From the NCBI GenBank assembly GCA_900299185.1, contig OMIV01000286.1, positions 1-39,410 on the forward strand: DNA of 39,410 bases. Reading direction: 5' to 3'. This stretch comes from Planctomycetaceae bacterium. Lineage in GTDB: Bacteria > Planctomycetota > Planctomycetia > Planctomycetales > Planctomycetaceae. Below are positions 1 to 6,391 of the stretch, piece by piece. Position numbers and translations under genes: made by a program. Each line of letters begins with the position of its first letter. The stretch's first letter is position 1. The notes under the pieces were generated by a model. It made no database searches, was not told the DNA's origin, and worked only from the letters and a program-made list of their open reading frames with translations.

Positions 1-92
1 AAAACGCTTGAGCGGACATTCTGGGACTCCGTTGAAGTTGCGACTTGAGAACTCACAACCCCAGCTGAACCAGTCTGTCCGCTCTTTACCAG

Positions 93-329
93 TTACCCCC
101 ACGGTTTTGCGATGAGCCCAATTTTCAGCTTGTGCACGAAGTCGGCGCTACTTTCCGCCCCACGAGCTTCGGCATAATTTGGCGCCGGTGAAGTTCCCGA
201 GCGAAGCAACTGTCCGCTGATATGTTTTCCCGACGGCGTTTTCGGCAATGCGTCGGCGAGCTTGATAATACGCACGGCGAAATCAATGAGTCGATTCTCG
301 ATCTCATTCGCCTTCGAAGCGTCTCCCAT
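93..329 (-). pseudogene. Truncated four-helix-bundle protein (23S rRNA intervening-sequence family)
   Basis: The 78 residues match the start of the four-helix-bundle family first described from intervening sequences in 23S rRNA. Readable signatures are a hydrophobic first helix (FAVRIIKLADALP), the segment SGKHISGQLLRSGTS and the motif NYAEARGAES followed by FVHKLKI. Family members are usually about 115-130 residues and continue after FVHKLKI into two more helices. Here the frame runs into KPWG and stops, so the C-terminal third is missing. I saw no continuation in the 92 bases beyond the stop. It starts at an ATG (complement of 327-329). A short AATGACAAAT-type repeat lies just upstream. The biochemical role of the family is not settled. 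A shorter functional protein is possible but less likely. Confidence 0.65.
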
Positions 330-354
330 GTTTCATCCTCACTCTGTCTTCAAT

Positions 355-390
355 AGCAAATGACAAATGTCAAATAGCTAATGACAAATC
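355..390. repeat. Short AATGACAAAT-type direct repeats
   Basis: Three imperfect copies of a 9-10 base unit (AAATGACAAAT, TGTCAAAT, TAATGACAAAT) lie directly upstream of the truncated four-helix-bundle gene and just past the 3' end of the DUF1552 gene. The tract is A/T-rich against its surroundings. I recall similar tracts near four-helix-bundle genes in related genomes, but I could not check this. Confidence 0.45.
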
Positions 391-406
391 TTTCTCCGGC
401 AAAGCG

Positions 407-1666
407 CTATGAAATCTTCATCGCCGAAAAAGTGCCCGTGCTTCGTCCGAACCGATCGCGCTCGCAGCCGAACCACTGGAGCGTGGAGAGCCAGAGATTC
501 GCTAGCGGAATCCGTTTACTCTCCGCTGCCGGGCAGACGAGGTGCCCCTGGTGCTGGAGGCCGCCGCCCGCGAGGATCACGGGAAGATTGCGGTTGGAGT
601 GTGAAGAGCCATTGCCCATGCCGCTGCCGATCACGACCAGCGTGCTGTCCATCAATTTCGCTTCTTTGAGCTTCTCGAACAGGTGCGCGAACTGCGTCAT
701 CAGATACTTCTCCACGACCTGCAACTGCGTCAACAGGCCCTCAGCCTTGCTGTGATGTGACAGTCCGTGATAGCTGCCGACGTCGAGATCCTGTGTGTGA
801 AAGTTGAGCGGGACTTCAAAAGTCGCCACGCGAGTTGAGTCCGTCTGCAGCGCCAGCGTCATCAGGTCCATGAACAGCGGAATCTCCTCGATCTGCTCCC
901 GATTTTCGTCCTCGATCGCCTTGATGGGTGACTTCGGCTTCGGCTTGCTCAGCCATTCCTTGGACATTTGCAATCGACGCTCCACATCGCGGACCGAAGT
1001 CAGATACTGATCGAGCTTGCTACGATCCGCCGCATCCAGCTTGCCACCCAATTGCTTAGCTGAATCGCGTAACGCATCGAGCACACTGGCCCGATTCGAC
1101 AGGCGCTCGCGTTCCGACGCCTTTGCACTCGCATTGGGCTCGACAAACAGCGCCTCAAACAACCTCGCAGGATTGTTGATCGGCGGAATGCCCACGCCCG
1201 CGCGATTCCAGCACATGTCCGTGCCTCCGCCGATCCCCGCCGTGATCGACGGGTACCGCGTCGCCGAACCGACATGCTCCGCAGCAACCTGGTCAACCGA
1301 GATGTTCTTCTCGGGAAACCCGGCCGATTCCTCTTTCTTCACGCTCGTTAGAAACGCATGCACTCCGCCGTGTCCACCCTTCACACCGTGATCGAGATTC
1401 GAGAAGACGGTGAAGTCGGAACGATGCGGCTGTAGCGGAGTCAGCGTCGAACTCATCGCGTAGTCGCGCCCGCCCGTCGTCGGAAAGAACCCGCCCGGCC
1501 AGAAACCGAGATGATTGCCGATGCAAATCAGGCGTCGCGGGTCGGTCGCCTTTGCCTCTGCTGCGAAGCCGACGTTGAGACTTTCGAAAGCCGGAAGCGC
1601 GAGCGCCATTCCAAGTCCACGGAGGAAATGGCGACGGTCGATGACAGGCAAGCCTGGTGTTTTCAT
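407..1666 (-). CDS. DUF1552 domain protein with Tat-type leader
   Basis: This 419-residue protein belongs to the DUF1552 family (PF07586), common in Planctomycetota and Verrucomicrobiota and of unknown biochemical activity. The ATG at 1666 gives an N-terminus with a twin-arginine-like leader (DRRHFLRGLGMALALPAFE), so the protein is probably exported folded. Visible family marks are GNHLGFWPGGFFP near the start of the mature protein, a central helical region, the histidine cluster YHGLSHHSK, and VVIGSGMGNGSSHSN near the end. The frame stays open upstream to a TTG at 1762, but those 32 extra residues sit in front of the leader and were rejected. It lies downstream of the ECF sigma factor and FecR-like gene on the same strand and may be in their transcript. 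DUF1552 proteins often sit with cytochrome-type DUF1592/DUF1587 partners. None is visible here. Confidence 0.88.
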   Translation of the reverse strand: MKTPGLPVIDRRHFLRGLGMALALPAFESLNVGFAAEAKATDPRRLICIGNHLGFWPGGFFPTTGGRDYAMSSTLTPLQPHRSDFTVFSNLDHGVKGGHGGVHAFLTSVKKEESAGFPEKNISVDQVAAEHVGSATRYPSITAGIGGGTDMCWNRAGVGIPPINNPARLFEALFVEPNASAKASERERLSNRASVLDALRDSAKQLGGKLDAADRSKLDQYLTSVRDVERRLQMSKEWLSKPKPKSPIKAIEDENREQIEEIPLFMDLMTLALQTDSTRVATFEVPLNFHTQDLDVGSYHGLSHHSKAEGLLTQLQVVEKYLMTQFAHLFEKLKEAKLMDSTLVVIGSGMGNGSSHSNRNLPVILAGGGLQHQGHLVCPAAESKRIPLANLWLSTLQWFGCERDRFGRSTGTFSAMKIS

Positions 1667-1762
1667 GGGCTGCTCGAAATTCAGTTTGAGTGGAGATTGT
1701 GGTGGTTTGCTACCCAAACCAACGCTGATTACGAAGCGAGCCACCACAATGGGCTGAGTCAA

Positions 1763-2680
1763 TCAGGGCAAAAGCAACGACACACACACGTCATCCAAAT
1801 AATGCGGGGAAGTCCGCGCATTCTTGTCCGGTGTGCGTGCTCCAAAGAAAAGCACCAAGCTGCGAGCAGCAGTCGGCACTTGCAGCCGAATGGAAAAGGT
1901 CTGCCAGCCAGTCGTCCCCGGTAGGACGTCGAACCCTCGTGTCACCGAGGCAATGGATTCATCGCGGCGATCAAACCATGAAGAGCCCAGCATGTCCGGA
2001 GTGTCGGTGACTGCGAATGCACGCATCATGTAGCGCACTGCAGCCTCGGGATCCGCCGCCGCGAACGATGCCGAGACTTCGATCTCGCGCATCCCGGTTC
2101 TCTTGTCGGAGGGCAGCGATTGCAGGTCCAACACTTGAAAGATACGCGGGGCGGGTTTCGTTGCTGGCTCCAGCCGCAGCATGAGCTTGCCTTCCTTCGC
2201 TGCGATTCCGTTCTCGGCCGAGACAACCTGAGCGGCATCACCGCTCCATCGTCCGGCGTCGGTCGGGAAGCCGCTGCCGAGCGTCATCGACGAATCTTCA
2301 AAGCTCGAGGCAAAGAGAGCCACCGGCACCTTCTTGATCGCGTTCCGCTGAGCCACAAACCCAAACACCAGCGACGCACTACCCAAACCAACGAAGAGTC
2401 CCAATGCCGCCGCCGTCAGCGGTCGCCACTGCTGCCAGCGCGGAGTTCTCGAAGCCGGCGATATCGCCTGCCCGGTCACCGCTCGCAGCGACGCATCCTG
2501 CAAGAAGTTCTCCAGCAGTCCGTGAACTGACGCCGCTTCCCAATAGCGAGCACGTGCCTCAGCCGACTGTTCTAAATGAGTGCTGAGCCGAGCCGCATCC
2601 ACTTCCGCCAGACGGCCTTCGAGACAGTCCTCAATGAGTGTATCCAGCTCGGTGGGTGTGATTGTGTCAGACATCTGCAT
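1763..2680 (-). CDS. FecR-like/anti-sigma membrane protein with C-terminal beta-rich domain
   Basis: A 305-residue protein whose start overlaps the stop of the sigma-factor gene by one base (TGATG), strong evidence for translational coupling. Residues about 8-55 form a helical module (LIEDCLEGRLAEVDAARL, then HLEQSAEARARYW) like the N-terminal domain of planctomycete FecR-type anti-sigma factors, with no zinc-binding HxxxCxxC. One transmembrane helix follows at about 88-110 (LTAAALGLFVGLGSASLVFG). The rest is probably periplasmic and beta-rich, with no catalytic motif that I recognise. The likely role is to hold the neighbouring ECF sigma factor at the membrane until a signal arrives. That is inferred from family and context. 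The ATG at 2674 (MSDT) is an equally good start. Confidence 0.8.
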   Translation of the reverse strand: MQMSDTITPTELDTLIEDCLEGRLAEVDAARLSTHLEQSAEARARYWEAASVHGLLENFLQDASLRAVTGQAISPASRTPRWQQWRPLTAAALGLFVGLGSASLVFGFVAQRNAIKKVPVALFASSFEDSSMTLGSGFPTDAGRWSGDAAQVVSAENGIAAKEGKLMLRLEPATKPAPRIFQVLDLQSLPSDKRTGMREIEVSASFAAADPEAAVRYMMRAFAVTDTPDMLGSSWFDRRDESIASVTRGFDVLPGTTGWQTFSIRLQVPTAARSLVLFFGARTPDKNARTSPHYLDDVCVSLLLP

Positions 2681-3210
2681 CAGCCCTTCTGAAGTTCAAC
2701 GGCAACGCAATCGCGCAGAAACGCGCGGGCCTTTGAGAGCGCGACTCGAACCGCCGTGGAGGTCATGCCAAGCCCGGCAGCCATCTCGTCAGAGTCCTGT
2801 CGACTCGAGTAACGCCGCCACAACAACTCGCGACTCTTTGGCGCAAGCTTCTCGACGCACCGAGTCAAAGCCATTCCCCTCTCAGCGATCAGTTCGCTGG
2901 CGGGAGCATCCTCAGCCAGCGCATTGATGGCCTCTTCGCTGAGCACATTCGCCCGCTTCTTCTGACGAAGATTCTCCAGCACTTTGAGCCGCGCGATGCC
3001 GCAAGCCCACCCGACAAAACTCGTCCCCGGCTCAAACGCCGACGCCTTTCGAGAAATCGTGAGAAACGTCTCCTGCAAGACATCGTCCGCATCCGCCAAC
3101 GAAGGCTGCAACGCCCGCACGAACGCGCGAATGGCTCCTTCGTGGCGAACAAACAGCAGTTGCACGTGCTCGGCAGTTGTGGGCGGCGAGTTGTGGGGAT
3201 TGTCGTTCAT
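2680..3210 (-). CDS. ECF RNA polymerase sigma factor (Rhodopirellula/Verrucomicrobium type)
   Basis: A 176-residue sigma-70 family protein containing only regions 2 and 4, as ECF sigma factors do. Region 2 spans about residues 20-90, with DADDVLQETFLTI and the helix FVGWACGIARLKVLENLRQ. Region 4 spans about 115-170, with LAPKSRELLWRRY and a helix-turn-helix (SDEMAAGLGMTSTAVRVALS). The ATG at 3210 is the only sensible start. The stop overlaps the start of the FecR-like gene, so the two form a classic sigma/anti-sigma unit. A 15-bp palindrome lies 20 bases upstream of the start and may be a control site. The regulon cannot be read from this window, though the DUF1552 gene downstream is an obvious candidate. 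Confidence 0.93.
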   Translation of the reverse strand: MNDNPHNSPPTTAEHVQLLFVRHEGAIRAFVRALQPSLADADDVLQETFLTISRKASAFEPGTSFVGWACGIARLKVLENLRQKKRANVLSEEAINALAEDAPASELIAERGMALTRCVEKLAPKSRELLWRRYSSRQDSDEMAAGLGMTSTAVRVALSKARAFLRDCVAVELQKG

Positions 3211-3229
3211 CGCAAGATCATGACGCGAC

Positions 3230-3244
3230 GAAACAATTTGTTTC
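3230..3244. promoter_or_regulatory. Candidate operator palindrome upstream of ECF sigma gene
   Basis: The sequence GAAACAA-T-TTGTTTC is a perfect palindrome with 7-base arms and a single central base. It sits 20 bases upstream of the sigma-factor ATG, a typical place for a repressor site. No protein is assigned, and the arms are A/T-rich, so chance is possible. Confidence 0.35.
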
Positions 3245-3309
3245 CGAGAATTTCTTCCGACCGCGCAGCTTTTCCGCCTTACGGTCCAGGTTCCCGATCG
3301 TCGTCTGAT

Positions 3310-3665
3310 TTAAGCCGGATGCACGCTCGCATCTTTAAGTGTCGTACTCATGGGCGGATGGCATCGCTGTCTTACTCTGCGTTCGCGAGCACGTGCTTCA
3401 TCGTGTGTGGCTTCAGTCCCTCTAACGATCCTTATACCCGGAGAGCGTCGCCACATTGTCTCACAGTCGCGAACAGTTTCAGCAGACGACCTCGTCGATC
3501 CACGGCGACATGCAGGTTGGTTGTCAGCCGCCGTGCGTCTGGAATCACCTTCCATGCCGGGTAACAGATCCGTGATCCGGATCCCTTGAGCATCGGCCAG
3601 TTCATGTCGGCGTCGCCTGCGTAACTCATCCGTGAGTTCTCATGACACTCCTCAAGAACTCAACC
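3310..3665 (-). mobile_element. Decayed IS5-type transposase, copy 1 (internally deleted)
   Basis: Read on the minus strand, this gene-free stretch encodes pieces of an IS5-family (DDE) transposase. They include the N-terminal block resembling I-x-D-L-L-P-G, then DSRRTAADN, followed almost at once by LHVAVDRRGRLLKLF, which belongs much further along in an intact transposase. So the middle is deleted, and frames change several times. The same blocks in the same order occur on the plus strand at about 38.03-38.71 kb, with strong nucleotide similarity across the shared parts. No terminal inverted repeats or target duplications were recognised, so the ends are approximate. The rest of the gap (3211-3309 and 3666-3768) shows nothing recognisable apart from the palindrome at 3230. 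Confidence 0.75.
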
Positions 3666-3768
3666 TTCCGCCAGATGGAACGTCCATTCGAACAAAGATC
3701 TTCACCAGCCCGAATTCATGCCTAGCCGCAGCTTTTGAACGCGGTTTAGTTTGCAAAGTTTGGTTCGT

Positions 3769-4686
3769 TCACAATGCCATGTAGCGTTCGCGTAATTGTC
3801 GGAATTCAGATTTGAGTTCCGGCATCGCTCCCGATCGGCTGGCGACCAAAGCCCCGACTTCATTGGCGAAGTGAACTGCAGGCCGCAGCGGCCAATTCTC
3901 TAGCCGGCTCATCAACAGCGCGGCCGTGAAGGCGTCACCCGCCCCCACCGTATCGGCGACCTGGATCGGGATACCGCCAACATCGACGGACTCATCGGGC
4001 GATGAAACGAAACAGCCTCGCTCAGCCCGAGTGATGCAGATCAACTCGACGCCAAACTGACCGCATAGCCGACGCGCGAAGTTCTCATAAGACTCCCGAG
4101 GCATCTGCAACAGATCGCAAACAATCCCGACCTCGTCGGAATTGAGCTTCACGATGTTCGCAGATTGAATCGACCGTTCGACGGTCGCTCGGTCGAAGTA
4201 GTGCTGCCGAATGTTGATGTCGAAAACGACGACGCACTCGTCCGAGGCTTCCCACAAGCACCGCTGAATTGTCTCGCGCGAAAATGGCCCGCGCTGAGCC
4301 AGCGTGCCGAAGCAAATCGCACTGGCCGTCTGCATGACCGACTGAAGATGCGGCGTAAATTCGAGTCGATCCCAAGCCACGTCTTCGTGAATCTTGAAAC
4401 GATGGCCGTGATCTCCGATCTCAATCGATGCAGCTCCAGTCGGAGCCGAATCATCGTGCTGTATGTGGGTCGTGATGAGGTCGTGGTCGGCAAAGTAACG
4501 CACGATTTCTTGGCCAAGTTCGTCTCGGCCAACTCGTGACACAACAATTCCACAAGCCCCTAGCTGAGCCGCGTGAAAGGCAACATTGGCAGTGGCACCA
4601 CCTGGCTGACGCGAGTCGGGAAACAAGTCCCACAGCACTTCACCAAGTCCCACAACGCGCGGTGCACTACAAGAAAGCTCGGTCAT
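3769..4686 (-). CDS. PfkB-family carbohydrate kinase (fructokinase-like)
   Basis: A 305-residue ribokinase/PfkB-fold sugar kinase, which transfers phosphate from ATP to a sugar hydroxyl. The N-terminal glycine-rich signature is GGATANVAFHAAQLG (about residues 28-42). The C-terminal family signature is DTVGAGDAF (about 245-253), in which the GAGD aspartate (about 251) is the catalytic base. Between them lie VVFDINIRQHYF and VKLNSDE, typical of fructokinases. The start was placed at the ATG at 4686, because the longer frame begins with a TTG at 4758 and adds 24 residues outside the family fold. It appears to be a single gene. The exact substrate is not readable; fructose is the best guess from overall resemblance. 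Confidence 0.9.
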   Translation of the reverse strand: MTELSCSAPRVVGLGEVLWDLFPDSRQPGGATANVAFHAAQLGACGIVVSRVGRDELGQEIVRYFADHDLITTHIQHDDSAPTGAASIEIGDHGHRFKIHEDVAWDRLEFTPHLQSVMQTASAICFGTLAQRGPFSRETIQRCLWEASDECVVVFDINIRQHYFDRATVERSIQSANIVKLNSDEVGIVCDLLQMPRESYENFARRLCGQFGVELICITRAERGCFVSSPDESVDVGGIPIQVADTVGAGDAFTAALLMSRLENWPLRPAVHFANEVGALVASRSGAMPELKSEFRQLRERYMAL

Positions 4687-4921
4687 GACACCCACGAACT
4701 CCACACTTTGAAACTCACACAAAACGACGCCTCGCTGATATGAATGTCGAGCAAGCAAGGAATCTAACTCGTCGCCCGCGCGGCTTCTCGGTGAACAATG
4801 ACGGTGTTTCTAGGACAACACGAAGAATCGTTCGAAAAAATCGATTGCTCTGGCCGTGGTCAGAATTCGCATTCTTTCAAAGTCCTTACCAATCGCTCGC
4901 TCGGTCTACGCTGGAGCGTCC

Positions 4922-6391
4922 TCAATTGGAGAACGAGAACGTGGCCACCTCGACCAAGGCATTGAACGCGGGAGCGATCGCCATTTTCACGTAGCGGCGA
5001 TCTGCCGTCGTGATCGCAGAAACGGTCAACGAAATCCCATCGTTCACAACGCCAATCACCGGCTGATAGCCAACGGCACCGCCGCCGCGTTGGCCACCCG
5101 TTTGCAGAATGGTGCCGGCTCCATTCATGTTGCCCGCACCGAATTGTGCGTAGCTTAAGTTTGCTCGAATGGAATTCGGCAACGTGGTCGTCATGAGTTT
5201 GGCAATCAATTCTTGTCGAGTCGGACGACGTTCCACCGTCTCGATCATCGTGACTGGGCCTTTCTCCTTGCGACGACCATTCGCAAGAACGAACGCCAGT
5301 TCTTCCGTCGTCTTCTCCAGTTTGATCGGGAGGACTTCCTTCTCCTCGTCGCGGCTGCCGACATGCCGACGCACGACTAACTGACAACGTTTACCAACGA
5401 TGTTGCCACCGATGACCTTCACCTTTACGCGATAGGCTCCCGAGCCGCCCTTCACGCAGATGTATTCGTCATAGCAATTCTTGGTCTTTGGTCCGTAACC
5501 GTCATGTGTCAGAACTCCTCCACCAGCAGAAACGGGCTCAGCCGCTGAGCACACCGTCCCAAACGGTTCGGTGATTTCAAGATCAAGATCGCCATCACCA
5601 TCCCACTCCAATCGCACGATCAAGTCTCGTCGTTTGGCTTCGGCAATGGCTTCTTTCAGTTTCGCGGCTTCAGCAGGCTGGCCAGCCTTCTCCAACCGTT
5701 GGACGGCATCAGAAGCGATGTCTTCTGCTTCTTGCTGTCGCCGCTCACGATCCTTGGTCCAAGTCGTTTCAAGAATGCCAGTCGCGGCCCATCGAATCGC
5801 TTCGAAGTCCTTCAAGTCCTTCGCCAACTTCAACCCGAGTAAGTATGGCTCTGGACGCTGCGGAGCGATTTCGGAACCTTGTCGGTAGAGCTTGAGAGCC
5901 GCACTCTTACCATCGAGCCTCACAAGAAAAGCCGCTGAAAACAGCAGGCTATCAACGTCCGCCGCAGTGAAGTCGACTCGTGAAAGCATCACACGTTCGA
6001 TGTCTTCAGCGGGGCGACCATCAAGTTTCATCGACATCGCCAAGACGTCGTACATCCACGGCTGCGACTGTCCCGCCGCCAAGGCTGCTTCGATGATCGC
6101 CACAACCTCGCCGTGGTTCTTCGCTGCATGCAACTTGATGACAACTTTGGTCACATCTTCTGCAGACAGCTTCTTATCTTTGAAGAGCTGAAACCAATCG
6201 ATGTTGCTGGCTCGCGACTCTTGCTTCTTGGCAGAGTCTGCTTGGGAGTTGTCTTGCGACTTCTTGGCTGGCTGGTTTTGAGCTTGCTCAACAAAAGCAG
6301 AGGACCGTGACGCACCAGCGCCCGGTCCTCTTTGGGTTTGACTAGATTGCGACTCTTGCCGAGTCGGTTCACCAGTTACGGTTTTTTTTTG
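4922..6391 (-). CDS. Downstream half of split giant secreted protein: TPR-like and DUF2135-like region
   Basis: This frame is open from the A9 tract to the stop at 4922. A GTG at 6154 could start a 410-residue protein, but the frame continues upstream without a stop for about 79 codons into the end of the VWA gene. It encodes a Gln/Ser-rich linker, then NIDWFQLFKDKKLS leading smoothly into VTKVVIKL, so it is almost certainly the C-terminal part of the same polypeptide. The region after 6154 holds helical TPR-like repeats (LAMSMKLDGRPAEDIER; ALKLYRQGSEIAPQRPEPYL). A beta domain follows, with LEWDGDGDLDLEITEP and HDGYGPKTKNCYDEY, resembling the DUF2135/YfaP type. A tail rich in Gly and Asn ends in AFNALVEVATFSFSN. 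Function unknown. A separate gene using the GTG is the alternative. Confidence 0.75.
   Translation of the reverse strand, partial: QKKTVTGEPTRQESQSSQTQRGPGAGASRSSAFVEQAQNQPAKKSQDNSQADSAKKQESRASNIDWFQLFKDKKLSAEDVTKVVIKLHAAKNHGEVVAIIEAALAAGQSQPWMYDVLAMSMKLDGRPAEDIERVMLSRVDFTAADVDSLLFSAAFLVRLDGKSAALKLYRQGSEIAPQRPEPYLLGLKLAKDLKDFEAIRWAATGILETTWTKDRERRQQEAEDIASDAVQRLEKAGQPAEAAKLKEAIAEAKRRDLIVRLEWDGDGDLDLEITEPFGTVCSAAEPVSAGGGVLTHDGYGPKTKNCYDEYICVKGGSGAYRVKVKVIGGNIVGKRCQLVVRRHVGSRDEEKEVLPIKLEKTTEELAFVLANGRRKEKGPVTMIETVERRPTRQELIAKLMTTTLPNSIRANLSYAQFGAGNMNGAGTILQTGGQRGGGAVGYQPVIGVVNDGISLTVSAITTADRRYVKMAIAPAFNALVEVATFSFSN

Noticed and set aside
6151-6372. 73-codon frame just after the VWA stop
   Set aside because: It overlaps the -1 frame that continues the VWA protein and has an Arg/Lys/Ser composition without motif.
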